A program made the position numbers and the translations under genes. This document shows positions 7,193-16,561 of a DNA stretch of 64,000 nt, piece after piece (position 1 is the stretch's first letter; every line of letters starts with the position of its first letter). This DNA is from Halostella salina (lineage in GTDB: Archaea > Halobacteriota > Halobacteria > Halobacteriales > Natronoarchaeaceae). Below the pieces are notes generated by a model. It was not told the origin of the DNA. It worked only from the letters and a program-made list of their open reading frames with translations, and searched no databases. Location: positions 62,001-126,000 of the forward strand of contig NZ_RCIH01000002.1 of assembly GCF_003675855.1 (NCBI RefSeq), read 5' to 3'.

Positions 7193-8591
7193 ACAGCTCA
7201 CCCTCTGAGGCAATCTTCTGAGACACATCCTCCCGTCGTTCGAACTGCACCACGGCAATCGGAAGTGCGATTGCGATCCAGAACCATGGAGAGAGGGTCG
7301 TCGTAATCGACTTTGCGACAAGGCTTACAATGATCATAGTAATCGCGCCGTTTACAAGTGCAAGCGTGACGTCCGGCATTCGAAGGTTCTTGTTCAGGTG
7401 GAAGCCCACTGCTTCCCATGAGCTCGTAGTCACAGCCCCCAGGAAACTGATCAGTCCGAGCAGTCCAGTTTCGGCTAGAATAGTCCCGAAAAGAGACATC
7501 GGATAGTAGGACCCGACGCCGACGCCGAAGAGTGGACGGCGGAGCCACACCTCGACGCTCCGAACGAGATATCGGGCTCTGTAAGAACCCGAGCCATCCT
7601 GAAACTGCAACTTCTCGAATACGTATTCGACGACCGAGCTACTCTCTGTCACCAAAACCACAGATACGAGTCCGATACCGAATACTATCGCACATCCCAA
7701 AAGTCGTATGACTCGGGTCCGCTCGAAATCAGTAGTCAGGACACCCAGACCCGCCGTCACGGCAGCGAGGACCAACAACCCACCGTACCCGGTCGAACTG
7801 GTGGTGAGCAGGAGAAGCGTGAACAAAGCGACGACGACTCCGAACAGCGTCCGGTCTCTAAACACCCTGTTCGAGCCGGTCAAATAGAGCGTGGAACACA
7901 CTGCCAGCAGATACAGCAAGAACTGAGCCGTATGTCCGGGTTCGCCGGAGACCGTTCCCATTCTCGGGAGAGGGCCGAGGAAGCCATATCCTTGCCCTGC
8001 CGGCCACATGTCGCCAAATATGATACCAATATTCACCAGCTGCTGGATACCAGTGAGGATAGAAAGTTGGTATAGTATTCCTGATAAACCCGCGAGGAAA
8101 CCACCAAAGACGAGGGTTCGAAGGTAGAGCGGCAGTTCCTTAATCCGCATATTCATTGCAGTGAATACAATGACGACCACCGTGAAGATCCTGAGAGCGA
8201 GCTGAGTAATGTTTGAGTTCTGGAAGGAGAGAAGTACCCAATCGAAATTGCCTGCGTATTTTCCATACGGGTTGATTTCAACCGGAGCGGGATTGATAGC
8301 GACATGGGCCACCGAAATTGCGGCCACGATCAAGAACACACCAAACCAAGAATACGACTGACTCCATTGTAGTTCTGCTTCACCGCCCTTCGCCCATCGA
8401 TACAACTGGTTGAACATGAGTCCGAAGAACGCGATCTCTGGAGGGGTAAATCGATGACTGATCGCGACTATCACCGTGATGCCGAAGAACGGTACCGTCG
8501 CGAGAAAATAAAGAATAGAACGCTTCCTGGATCCAATTGTAACTAAGAGAATCGGCAAGAACACTAGAACCGAGGGGTAAATTTTCACCAT
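7182..8591 (-). CDS. O-antigen ligase/polymerase-like membrane protein
   Basis: A 469-residue polytopic protein with about ten or eleven transmembrane helices. One large external loop carries the weak signature of the O-antigen ligase/Wzy superfamily. The stretch GVGVGSYYPMSLFGT followed by LAETGLLGLISF matches the usual G-x-G...E-x-G-x-x-G pattern near the C terminus, and RARYLVRSVEVWLRRPLFG precedes it. In a locus with a flippase and many glycosyltransferases, its likely job is joining or polymerising lipid-linked oligosaccharides on the outer face of the membrane. Ligase and polymerase members cannot be told apart by sequence alone. It is co-transcribed with the GT4 gene that overlaps its 3 prime end. 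Confidence 0.8.
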   Translation of the reverse strand: MVKIYPSVLVFLPILLVTIGSRKRSILYFLATVPFFGITVIVAISHRFTPPEIAFFGLMFNQLYRWAKGGEAELQWSQSYSWFGVFLIVAAISVAHVAINPAPVEINPYGKYAGNFDWVLLSFQNSNITQLALRIFTVVVIVFTAMNMRIKELPLYLRTLVFGGFLAGLSGILYQLSILTGIQQLVNIGIIFGDMWPAGQGYGFLGPLPRMGTVSGEPGHTAQFLLYLLAVCSTLYLTGSNRVFRDRTLFGVVVALFTLLLLTTSSTGYGGLLVLAAVTAGLGVLTTDFERTRVIRLLGCAIVFGIGLVSVVLVTESSSVVEYVFEKLQFQDGSGSYRARYLVRSVEVWLRRPLFGVGVGSYYPMSLFGTILAETGLLGLISFLGAVTTSSWEAVGFHLNKNLRMPDVTLALVNGAITMIIVSLVAKSITTTLSPWFWIAIALPIAVVQFERREDVSQKIASEGELYDG

Positions 8592-9017
8592 CGCTATTGG
8601 GTTTCGTCGGTCAAGACATTACTACCTGCTATCAAAGGCCTTGTGATAGCAGTGTGGGGTTGGACTCGCTGTCATCACTCGAGTCTTCGGTGTCCAAAGA
8701 AATGTATGAAGGTAGGAAGGTTTCATTAGGATCGTACTCTGATATGAGCGTCTGGATCCACTCGCACGGGATATCACCAAACGTCATAGCGTTTTAGACT
8801 GTCGGCTCATGAACATCGTCCAGGATCAACCGGGCGCGACTCCCGCAACATCGTCTATTGTCCGGAGCCTCCAATAATCCCAGTACAGACGAGGAGCGGA
8901 CCCTCTCCGGCTCAGTGCCGCGTTTCTCTGTTATTGAGAATACCCGACGGAGGGAATCCTTGATAAGAAATATGGCGCAAAGTCGAAACACTCAATGAGG
9001 CGTACAAGGACTAGCAG
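8592..9017. other. Intergenic region between divergent glycan operons
   Basis: No convincing gene is seen. A 66-codon plus-strand frame (8597-8797) and a minus-strand frame (8794-8991) match no family I recognise and lack the usual codon bias. The region must hold the promoters for the minus-strand ligase-like operon and the plus-strand GT2 operon. It also carries the palindrome at 8626-8652. Confidence 0.5.
8626..8652. repeat. 27-nt palindromic hairpin
   Basis: CTGCTATCA (8626-8634) and TGATAGCAG (8644-8652) are perfect inverted arms around a 9-nt loop that itself contains AAGGCCTT. It lies 35 nt upstream of the ATG at 8591 on the minus strand. It could be a regulatory site or the end of a lost element. 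Confidence 0.5.
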
Positions 9018-9839
9018 ATGATGGAGAAGCCGCTTGTCTCGATAGTCACGCCTTCATATCAACAAGAGGCCTACATCGAAGACACAATCCGATCCGTTCG
9101 GAAGCAAGAGTACGATCGAATCGAACACATCGTCGTCGACGGAGGCTCGACCGACGGTACAGTCGATATCTTGAAAGAGTACGAAGAGACCTACAATCTT
9201 CGCTGGATTTCCGAAGATGACGACGGTCAGTCCGACGCCATCAACAAAGGGTTCTCGATGGCAGACGGAGAGATCGTCGGGTGGATCAATTCGGACGACT
9301 TCTACTACGATTCCGATGTCGTCCCTACTGCAGTCGACCGATTCGAATCGGAGCCAGAGCTGGACGTCTTGTACGGTGGAATCGCTTTCATCGATGGTAA
9401 AGGCCTCATCGATCGATTCCAGCCATCAGCCAAGTTCGCTCCAACAATCTTGGCAGGTCACACGTATCTCCCGCAACCTGGCGTATTTTTCCGATCCGAT
9501 GTCGTCAAGTCAGAACAGTTGAGGACTGACCTCGTCTTCTGTATGGACCTCGAGTACTGGCTCAGACTGGCAAACGAGGGGTACAATTTTGCCTCGACTT
9601 CGAAGATTATGGCAGCCTATCGGATGCACGACGAGGCCAAAGGACCTACATTGGGGGACGATACGCGGATTACGGAACGAGAATCAGTCGTCCAAGAGTA
9701 CAATGAACCGACGTTCATTGAGGAAACATCATTTAAGGTTCTGAGAAATATAAATGAACTAATATTTAATCTTCGGAATCGAAGTGAACGGAGGGAACAT
9801 CCACCGATATTCCAAGAAGACCATGATGCTACAATATGA
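9018..9839 (+). CDS. GT2-family glycosyltransferase
   Basis: A 273-residue GT-A glycosyltransferase. The N terminus PLVSIVTPSYQQEAYIEDTI is the GT2 start. It is followed by HIVVDGGSTDGTVDILKEY and the metal-binding region ADGEIVGWINSDDFYY, which supplies the DxD-type acid pair. The C-terminal acceptor part includes FCMDLEYWLRLANEGYNFAS, where the ED/D-Y-W motif holds the catalytic base. There is no membrane anchor. The 3 prime end overlaps the next gene by 4 nt (ATGA), so the two are translationally coupled. It probably transfers a sugar to a membrane lipid-linked intermediate; the donor is unknown. Confidence 0.88.
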   Translation: MMEKPLVSIVTPSYQQEAYIEDTIRSVRKQEYDRIEHIVVDGGSTDGTVDILKEYEETYNLRWISEDDDGQSDAINKGFSMADGEIVGWINSDDFYYDSDVVPTAVDRFESEPELDVLYGGIAFIDGKGLIDRFQPSAKFAPTILAGHTYLPQPGVFFRSDVVKSEQLRTDLVFCMDLEYWLRLANEGYNFASTSKIMAAYRMHDEAKGPTLGDDTRITERESVVQEYNEPTFIEETSFKVLRNINELIFNLRNRSERREHPPIFQEDHDATI

Positions 9840-11017
9840 CGGATACTATCCCCAAAGAACCGATTGACGTCGCTATTCTCTATAGTATCCCGAGTCCCTA
9901 TCAAGAGAACTTATTCGAGCTTGTGGGCAACAGAGAGGGAATCAATCTCCACGTATACTACTGTAAAGAACGCCCCGCAGATCGAGACTGGAACATCGAT
10001 AGCGGAGAATACAGTTACGAGTCGCTTCCGGGTGTTACAATACATAGTCAATATCTTAATCCCAGCATCGTCCGACGCGTTGCGGACAAGCAGCCGGACG
10101 TGGTCATCGTCGGAGGGTACTCGCATCCGACGATGCAACTGGGTATCGTAACGGCTCGGACCCTCGGCCTTCCGGTCATCCTCTGGAGCGAGAGTCACGA
10201 CCGGGACTGGTCGAATAGAGAAGGAGGCGTTAGTACGAAGCTAAAGAATCGGTTATTACCTCTCCTAATCAAGCAGTGTTCAGGGTTTCTCGTTCCGGGG
10301 GGTCTACAACGCCAGTATCTTGAGAGGCGAGGCGCTGCAACCAATTCGATATTTCGCGGGACCCATGCGTGTAACGTCGAACAATTCTACGTAGCCGCGC
10401 GACAGTCTGAGCGGGCAGAGACCCACGACAGGTACGGGATTACAGAGGACATCGTTTTGACGTTCGTCGGAAGACTCATTGAGGAAAAAGGACTATCTGA
10501 ACTCATTGATGCTGCGGCTTCGGTATCCACTGAGCATGGGGATGTTGGATTCGTGATTGCGGGAAGTGGATCGTATGAGGACGAATTACGGCGACGTTGT
10601 GAGACGCATGGCCTCACCAACGTCTACTTCCCCGGTTTCGTACATCGGGAGCAACTCCCGCCCCTCTACGGGGCAAGTGACGTGTTTGTATTCCCTTCCC
10701 GAGGAGACCCCTGGGGCGTCGTCGTAAATGAAGCGATGGCGTGCGAACTGCCTGTGATCACTACGGATGCCGTTGGCGCGGGATACGACCTCGTAAACGA
10801 CGGAGTCAACGGTGCTATCGTCCCACCGAACGATGCTGATGCACTTGCCGAGGCGATCACGGAAGTCGTTACGTCCGATTACGTCGACATGGGACGACGA
10901 TCCTCCCAGATCATCGAGAAGTGGACGCACGAGCATGCGGCCGACAGTGTCGTCGATGCAGTCAGATGGTCGGTTGACAGTCCCGATCTAGCTGGTTCCC
11001 CCAATCAGGCTCACTGA
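9836..11017 (+). CDS. GT4-family glycosyltransferase
   Basis: A 393-residue GT-B enzyme coupled to the upstream GT2 gene. It begins with IDVAILYSIPSPYQENLF and has PDVVIVGGYSHPTMQL in the first domain. The second domain carries LTFVGRLIEEKGLSELIDA, GFVIAGSGSYEDELRRR and the donor-phosphate/E-x7-E signature FVFPSRGDPWGVVVNEAMAC. All expected blocks are intact and the length is normal. The 3 prime end meets the convergent remains of a phosphodiesterase-type gene. Role in assembly of the surface glycan is inferred from context. Confidence 0.88.
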   Translation: MTDTIPKEPIDVAILYSIPSPYQENLFELVGNREGINLHVYYCKERPADRDWNIDSGEYSYESLPGVTIHSQYLNPSIVRRVADKQPDVVIVGGYSHPTMQLGIVTARTLGLPVILWSESHDRDWSNREGGVSTKLKNRLLPLLIKQCSGFLVPGGLQRQYLERRGAATNSIFRGTHACNVEQFYVAARQSERAETHDRYGITEDIVLTFVGRLIEEKGLSELIDAAASVSTEHGDVGFVIAGSGSYEDELRRRCETHGLTNVYFPGFVHREQLPPLYGASDVFVFPSRGDPWGVVVNEAMACELPVITTDAVGAGYDLVNDGVNGAIVPPNDADALAEAITEVVTSDYVDMGRRSSQIIEKWTHEHAADSVVDAVRWSVDSPDLAGSPNQAH

Positions 11018-11019
11018 AG

Positions 11020-11858
11020 TTCCTCAGGAGACGGCCGACCATCGCATCGGACGCCGAAATCGAGAGCAACGGATCCTCATCAGAGGTATCCGAGATCTTC
11101 GAGGCGATCTCAACCTCCTCGTCCGTGCTCCTTTCGTCGTGTGAGACTGTCGCTTGCTCGGACATAGATGTCCGTCGAACATCAGGGTACTCAAGCGAGT
11201 CATCCGCGAATATCGACGTTCGGACCGCACCAGTCATCGAGGTAGGAACTGGGAGGCCCTGGAGGTGAAGCAGCGTCGAACCCACATCCACAGCGTCCAC
11301 CTCGATCTCTCCTTGCTCGAACGACGGCCCTGACGTACGAAGATTCCAGTGGGCTCGTGATCCGCGATCCGGTCGGTCGGCGGCTGCAGCCACTCCTCGG
11401 CAAAGTTACCGTACATCATCGCATTCCAGTCTATCGGTTCGAGAATTACGTCCGGAATCGACGGTCCGCGACTCCCGTAGACCTCGTCTACAGTCCGTGC
11501 GTTCTGGATGAGCTGCTGGCCAGTCTCGGGGTGCTGAAGGTCCTCGAAGCGGTCGACGACGTCGGAGCGGACGCCCTCGTAGTCTGGATTGACCGTCCCT
11601 CACCCGTACCAGTCGCTGCGGTACACGTACAGGTGGCCCACGTAGCCGTAGGCGAACACAGAGATCTCCTCCCACGGGATTTCCTCGTAGAGTGAGAACT
11701 GCCCCCTGCCGGCCGCCCGCTGCAGTAGGTGGTTACCCTCGCTCGACACAGTGCATTTGAGAAGGTCCTTGACATCTCGAGAGAGCCGAGATGCCATCGA
11801 GAGCGCGACGCTGCTCACCGTTTGGGAGATCCAAGCCTCACGGGTGCAGAACAGGATG
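11020..11858 (-). pseudogene. Alkaline-phosphatase/phosphodiesterase-family gene, decayed
   Basis: Pieces of a type I phosphodiesterase/alkaline-phosphatase-like protein can be read in order, in different frames. First comes DILFCTREAWISQTVSSVA with NHLLQRAAGRGQFSLYEEIP and VFAYGYVGHLYVYRSDWYG (to about 11600). Then comes MMYGNFAEEWLQPPTDRI, and last GPSFEQGEIEVDAVDVG with TLLHLQGLPVPTSMTGAV near the C terminus. The N-terminal half, with the metal-binding Asp/Thr nucleophile, is absent. The sequence starts abruptly at the stop of the GT4 gene at 11861, so the loss looks like a deletion plus at least two frameshifts. Related enzymes in glycan loci are thought to modify glycans with phosphate or sulfate. 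Confidence 0.7.
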
Positions 11859-11860
11859 TC

Positions 11861-13096
11861 CTATATAAGTTCGCTGTATACCTCTTGATACTGACGCGCG
11901 ACCGTTGTATAGTGATATTGCTCCTCAGCACGTCTACGGGCATTTACTTCTAACTGCTCCCTCAGATCCTCATCTCGTAATATCCATTCAATACCGTTAG
12001 CAAAATCAATTGGATCGTATGGCTCCGCCAAATAACCTGTATCCTTATGCACTACAGTATCTGAGGGCCCAGTCGCATCGAACGCCACAACCGGTGTACC
12101 ACATGCCATCGATTCGGTTACCGTTTGTCCAAATCCCTCATAACGCGATGGCACCGCCATGACATCGAGACACGAGTAGAGGAGAGATAAACTCTGCTCA
12201 TCGTTTAGATATCCCACGTAATGTGTCGGGAGACCGAAATCCGGTGGATCCTCAGGTTCGCTCGCGCCGAATACAACGAGTTCGATATCGTCATGATCGG
12301 CAGCTAAAGACTTGATTGCATTCTGGAAGGGTTCAAATCCCTTCCGTGGGTTGCTAAGGGGACCTACGGAACCAAATCCAATTAACCGGGAATTGGTTGG
12401 GAGGTCGAATAGATTGCGTCCAGTCTTGGAATCATTTGGGCGGAACACGTCAGTATCGAGCCCATTTGGAATCACTTCGATACGACAGCCACCGAACAGA
12501 GCACTCTCTTCGGCGCACGACGCTAGCCAGTTGCTAGGGGCTACGACAGTCACGTCAGTATCATCAAGGGCACGCTGTTTCCGCTTCATCGTCACTCGCG
12601 ATAGATCCAACGAACGCTTGCTATCGAGCTTTGGACAGTCTCCACAGGCGTCACGGTATCGATCACAGCCATCGCTGTAGTGGCAGCCGCCAGTCATGGG
12701 CCACATATCAGGAAATCTCCATACGAGAGGTGCGTCGAAGTCTGAGAGGGACGATATGCTGATATACCCGCCTGCTATCCAATTGAGATGAACCAGGTCT
12801 GGGTCCATCTGTGAAATTCGACTCGGTATTCGATCGGGTACCCAATCAAGAGAAAATGGGCCAACATCTTCGTAGAGTTGCAACGGGAGTGTATCCGCCA
12901 TAGGACGAATTCGAGCTAATGCCTTGCCAACTTTCGAGCGTGGTCCTACGATGTATGGGCTATCACGTGATTGTTGTCGAACAAGCATTCGGGATTCGAC
13001 ACCAATGTCACGAAGTCCTTCGTGAATCCGACGTGTCGCATTGGCAGCTCCACCCGTATCCACCGCGTTTAACAATACGGGACGAAGTTTAGACAT
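11861..13096 (-). CDS. GT4-family glycosyltransferase (WcaC-like)
   Basis: A 411-residue GT-B enzyme of the subgroup with a Cys/Trp-rich loop: RFPDMWPMTGGCHYSDGCDR followed by DACGDCPKL, as in WcaC/WbaZ-type transferases. The C-terminal domain has LIGFGSVGPLSNPRKGFEPF and the E-x7-E block PSRYEGFGQTVTESMACGTP. The frame can be extended upstream, but the ATG at 13096 begins the family-typical SKLRPVLLNAVDTGGAANAT and has a TATA box 25-31 nt ahead. It sits in the A+T-rich part of the locus. It probably adds one residue to the glycan; specificity unknown. Confidence 0.88.
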   Translation of the reverse strand: MSKLRPVLLNAVDTGGAANATRRIHEGLRDIGVESRMLVRQQSRDSPYIVGPRSKVGKALARIRPMADTLPLQLYEDVGPFSLDWVPDRIPSRISQMDPDLVHLNWIAGGYISISSLSDFDAPLVWRFPDMWPMTGGCHYSDGCDRYRDACGDCPKLDSKRSLDLSRVTMKRKQRALDDTDVTVVAPSNWLASCAEESALFGGCRIEVIPNGLDTDVFRPNDSKTGRNLFDLPTNSRLIGFGSVGPLSNPRKGFEPFQNAIKSLAADHDDIELVVFGASEPEDPPDFGLPTHYVGYLNDEQSLSLLYSCLDVMAVPSRYEGFGQTVTESMACGTPVVAFDATGPSDTVVHKDTGYLAEPYDPIDFANGIEWILRDEDLREQLEVNARRRAEEQYHYTTVARQYQEVYSELI

Positions 13097-13120
13097 GCAT
13101 AAATTCACCACGCGGAGACA

Positions 13121-13127
13121 ATATAAG
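13121..13127 (-). promoter_or_regulatory. TATA (BoxA) element for GT4 gene
   Basis: CTTATAT on the minus strand lies 25-31 nt before the ATG at 13096, fitting a leaderless transcript and supporting that start. Confidence 0.5.
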
Positions 13128-13300
13128 GACGACGATGCAGAAAACATCCCATAGTTCCCAGACACCATATTAAATACATTAATAATCAATTAGGACAGTC
13201 ATATCACTTCCCACCAATACCTCCTGAGAACCGTGAATTATAATATTGTCATTATAATCTCAAAATATCCATTATATTCAAACTATAGTCCGACTTTTGT

Positions 13301-14281
13301 TCAAACATAACCCAACGCTTTGAGTGTCTCCTCAACTGTTCGTTCGGGAGTGGACTCATCAATTGATTCGGGACTGTATTCTCCAGTATCCTCCGCAGAG
13401 GTCTTTACCCAAGGAACTCTTCGGACATGGGGGTGTAAACTACCCCATGCATGACCAAACACTCCGAACTCCCCGAATGCTTCTCCGTGGTCTGCAGTTA
13501 TCAATACGTTTTCTCTGTCTATATTCTGTAACAATGTCTCGACCTCGTCTAAGACAGATCTCAAGTCATCAAGATATGAATCAAAAACTGTTTGCTTATC
13601 ACCAGTTCTCTTGATATATTCACCGGGGTCGCTCTCATACTGTTTCAATGACCTTTGTTCCCTTAGAGCATTGGAGGTGTATGGGCTATGAGGCTGGTTA
13701 TAATGGAGAATTATAGTGTCGAAATCATAGGTACGGTCAACCGTGATTCCCCGATCAGTCACGTATCTAGGGGGTGAATGTCCTTCGACGTGCCCGTATC
13801 TACCTTCTTCTCCCTTCGATTCGTATCTCCAGAGATGTTCTAGCCGGCCCAATTCAGAGGCGTCAACTGTATCCCAATCCATGAGTCTCGAATGAAACCG
13901 AGAATCCACATGTACATTCATGTCATCGAATTCTCCCCTCCCCTCTTCTTCTAAAATCACTTTAGCGTAACCGTTTGCAGCTAGATATGCCGTTTGTTTG
14001 ATTTTCGCCGAGTGCCGCTTGTCAAATGTTGCAGCGATCCACTCCCCGGATGTTCCTCCTACAGAGATGCGACTCTCGACCTTATTTATGAAATCATATT
14101 CCTCGGAGACGATCCTTAGTGCGTCTACTCGACAGGTATCTAGTAATATTACTAAATCGAAATTAGTTGAAAACACATTTGTACCCAATAGCCCCCTTGA
14201 TGACAACATTAGAGCTGGCCACGCCAATACATGGTTTGCGGCTAGTCCAGGATTTTTAATCCCTTTCAGAATCTTCTCCAT
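13301..14281 (-). CDS. Sulfatase-like hydrolase/transferase
   Basis: A 326-residue protein of the alkaline-phosphatase/sulfatase superfamily, haloarchaeal short type. FDLVILLDTCRVDALRIV contains the first metal ligand and a Cys/Arg pair at the nucleophile position. NVLITADHGEAFGEFGVFGH holds the C-terminal Asp-His metal ligands. IILHYNQPHSPYTS gives the middle His ligand. Proteins of this kind recur in haloarchaeal glycan and S-layer glycosylation loci. They may add or remove sulfate or phosphate groups from sugars, or transfer phospho-groups. There is no signal peptide, so the active side of the membrane is unclear. It is very A+T-rich compared with flanking genes, pointing to transfer. Confidence 0.78.
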   Translation of the reverse strand: MEKILKGIKNPGLAANHVLAWPALMLSSRGLLGTNVFSTNFDLVILLDTCRVDALRIVSEEYDFINKVESRISVGGTSGEWIAATFDKRHSAKIKQTAYLAANGYAKVILEEEGRGEFDDMNVHVDSRFHSRLMDWDTVDASELGRLEHLWRYESKGEEGRYGHVEGHSPPRYVTDRGITVDRTYDFDTIILHYNQPHSPYTSNALREQRSLKQYESDPGEYIKRTGDKQTVFDSYLDDLRSVLDEVETLLQNIDRENVLITADHGEAFGEFGVFGHAWGSLHPHVRRVPWVKTSAEDTGEYSPESIDESTPERTVEETLKALGYV

Positions 14282-14395
14282 ATCTCGCTAGTAGACTATA
14301 CGCGATAATGATTGTAATGAAATGATATGGGCTTGGGCACTATCTAGTTGGGTCAGTTTGAGAAGTGAGCAGGTCGTTGAGTTTCTTGTCCAAAG

Positions 14396-15074
14396 ATGCT
14401 CGCAGACCTACTCTGCGAAAACTGTACGGCGGATTTTCATGAATCTTTGGAGGGTGAGCGAACGGCAACGCCCAATAGGGCGTTCGCCGGCTGATTTTAT
14501 GTGACCGGCTGTTCACTCAGAGAAACAACAACGATTCTCTCGGAATTAGCCGTGGAATGCTCGTGTCAAGCGGTTTGGCAGTGGGTTCACAGACTCGCTG
14601 ACAGCGGCTGCGACCCGCCGACGGCATCGCCGTCGGCGGGTCGCAGTTAACGAAACCGCTGTCAAGATTAACGGCGAGTGGTCTTGGTTGTCCGCTGCAA
14701 TCGACCTCGACACATAATTGAGTCTCGACGTCCGGTTGTTTGGTCGGCATGACACCGATCCAGCGGTTGCGTTTCTGCATGGACTCCGAGAGAAACACGG
14801 TCTCTCCGATGTCATGTTTCGCGTGGACCAGTTCGGCGAACGGACTGCTCTCAATCGATTAGGACTGAACGGTCAGACGGACTATACCGACCGTAACCTC
14901 ATCGAAAAGTGATTCCACACACTCAAAATGGGCATCGACCGTTTCCATAACTCCTAGGTGGGCAGTCGGTCAAGCGCACGCGAATGGCTTGAACAGTTCG
15001 CGCACTACCACAATCATCAGAGACCGCATCAATCTCTCGATGGAAGAACGCCAGTTGAGGAGGGGCTAAAATAA
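14396..15074 (+). pseudogene. IS6-family transposase, frameshifted and with stops
   Basis: A near full-length IS6-type DDE transposase broken by several lesions. It begins MLADLLCENCTADF, then ERTATPNRAFAG, an in-frame stop, then TGCSLRETTTILSELAV and QAVWQWVHRLADS. One extra base near 14636 shifts the frame. After it the frame gives VAVNETAVKINGEWSWL, a stop, VRLFGRHDTDPAVAFLHGL and DYTDRNLIEKWF, HTLKMGIDRFHNSWVGS (with a stop), EWLEQFAHYYNHQRPHQSL and the end at 15072-15074. The catalytic region (AVNETAV first Asp replaced by Asn) is inactive. No terminal inverted repeats were confirmed. It separates two sulfatase-like genes. Confidence 0.8.
14608..14646. repeat. Perfect 18-bp hairpin inside IS6 relic
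   Basis: The 18-nt arms 14608-14625 and 14629-14646 are exact reverse complements with a 3-nt loop (ATC). The frame of the transposase shifts by one base inside the right arm. Removing one G from GTCGGCGGG would restore both the reading frame and a slightly imperfect palindrome. Confidence 0.8.
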
Positions 15075-15103
15075 TCAGTACCGCCAGACACAGTACCAAC
15101 ACT

Positions 15104-15111
15104 CATATAAT
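15104..15111 (+). promoter_or_regulatory. TATA (BoxA) element for sulfatase-like gene
   Basis: CATATAAT lies 23-30 nt before the ATG at 15134. It argues for that start over the earlier in-frame ATG at 15110, which overlaps the box itself. Confidence 0.5.
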
Positions 15112-15133
15112 GCTATGCCTAAATAAGTTGTGT

Positions 15134-16561
15134 ATGGATAGACCAAACATTATTTGTGTTTCTGTCGACAGCCTTCGCTCAGATTTTTGTTCATTTTCTG
15201 AGAATCCAGGTGAAAATACCACACCATTTCTACAATCATTAATCGATGAGGCGACATTATTTACAAATACTATTAGCCCTTCAATTTGGACGCTCCCTGT
15301 CCATACATCCATCTTTTCCGGATTATTTCCTCCTGAACACGGGGTTCTTACAGGTTCAGATGTCCTTAGCGAAAGTCACCCAACATTTGCAGAGATCCTT
15401 TCGGAAAGTGGCTATTCAACGAACGCATTCTATACAAACGCGTGGTTGGATACGGCCGATATTCTTCGCGGATTCGATAAAAAAAACACTGAGGATGTAT
15501 CTGATTCTGAGACACAGGGATTTTCAATAAAACATAAGATAGCTCATGCCGCAGGGCTTCTTTCTCCAAAAATTAAATATTTTCTTACCAGAAGCTATAG
15601 GGGGCAAAAGCAATATCGAGAATGGCGTGGCCATGACCCAATTGATGGGACGAAAGGCACCGGAGGGGAAAAAACAATCTCAGCCGCTATTAGGGAAACC
15701 GGTGTTCAAAACGCGCCTTTCTGTTGGTTCGTCCATTTAAATGATGCGCATCATTTATATACTCCCCCCAATCCGTATCACCGGTTGTTCACAAACCGAA
15801 ACACTGCTGCACTAACATATAATGTTGAATGGTGGCAGAAGCGGCTGTATTATAGTCGGTCTAAACGGCTAAAGGCAACTGCTGGAGATATTACACCCCC
15901 GGCGTATGAGGTGGATACCTTCAAAAATCTGTATAGAGGGGCGATTCGCTACTGCGATTCGCTCATTGAACGACTTACTGATGAGCTGAAACAGGTAGGT
16001 GAATGGGAGAATACTATATTAATCGTATTCGGCGATCACGGTGATGGTTTTGGTGAAGATGGTGTATATGGGCACCACTTCTCCTTACATGAATCTGTAA
16101 CAAGCGTTCCATTATTGATTCGAGATCCGACTGGTCAAATCCCACCGGAGACTGTTCCATCGCCGACCTCACTTGTGGATATCTATGCAACAGTGTTAGG
16201 ACTAACTGGAATTGACGGTCCAGAAACAAACTCGGTTGATCTCACAGAGGAATCTCGTGAATATGCCTATTCGTACTACGACATATCTGGGCACGATTAT
16301 TATACAGATGCAGCAAGCTATGGGGTTGAACAAGATCGCTTGCCGCCGGCAAAGCAGTATGGTATTTGGGGTCCGAACGGCGAGAAAGTTATCAGTTATC
16401 CTGACCGGGGCGACTACGTAATGAGTCAGGACGCTGACGAGGCTCTGCGAAAGCAGCTTGATGCTCACACTCAGCAATTAGAACTGATTGAATCTGAAGA
16501 TCGTGAACTAACAGACTCAGTAGAACGGCGCCTCGTTGAGATGGGATATTTGCGCGAATGA
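15134..16561 (+). CDS. Sulfatase family enzyme
   Basis: A 475-residue sulfatase-fold enzyme. The N terminus RPNIICVSVDSLRSDFCSF has the first metal-binding Asp and a Ser-Leu-Arg at the nucleophile. SPSIWTLPVHTSIFSGLFPP is the characteristic second block, VHLNDAHHLYTPPNPYH the third, and ILIVFGDHGDGFGEDGVYGH the metal-binding D-H block. The Cys/Ser-x-Pro-x-Arg sulfatase signature is not in its classical form, so it may act on phosphate rather than sulfate esters. No signal peptide is seen. It overlaps the flippase gene by 4 nt, so both are translated together. Low G+C and codon use unlike the flanking housekeeping genes suggest recent acquisition. Confidence 0.85.
   Translation: MDRPNIICVSVDSLRSDFCSFSENPGENTTPFLQSLIDEATLFTNTISPSIWTLPVHTSIFSGLFPPEHGVLTGSDVLSESHPTFAEILSESGYSTNAFYTNAWLDTADILRGFDKKNTEDVSDSETQGFSIKHKIAHAAGLLSPKIKYFLTRSYRGQKQYREWRGHDPIDGTKGTGGEKTISAAIRETGVQNAPFCWFVHLNDAHHLYTPPNPYHRLFTNRNTAALTYNVEWWQKRLYYSRSKRLKATAGDITPPAYEVDTFKNLYRGAIRYCDSLIERLTDELKQVGEWENTILIVFGDHGDGFGEDGVYGHHFSLHESVTSVPLLIRDPTGQIPPETVPSPTSLVDIYATVLGLTGIDGPETNSVDLTEESREYAYSYYDISGHDYYTDAASYGVEQDRLPPAKQYGIWGPNGEKVISYPDRGDYVMSQDADEALRKQLDAHTQQLELIESEDRELTDSVERRLVEMGYLRE

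Noticed and set aside
8626-8652. Possible terminator or transposon end
   Set aside because: The palindrome is real, but there is no T-run, no second copy and no transposase, so I do not assign it a role.
8597-8797. 66-codon plus-strand frame between the glycan operons
   Set aside because: It has no family match I know, no TATA box at the right spacing and unusual codon use.
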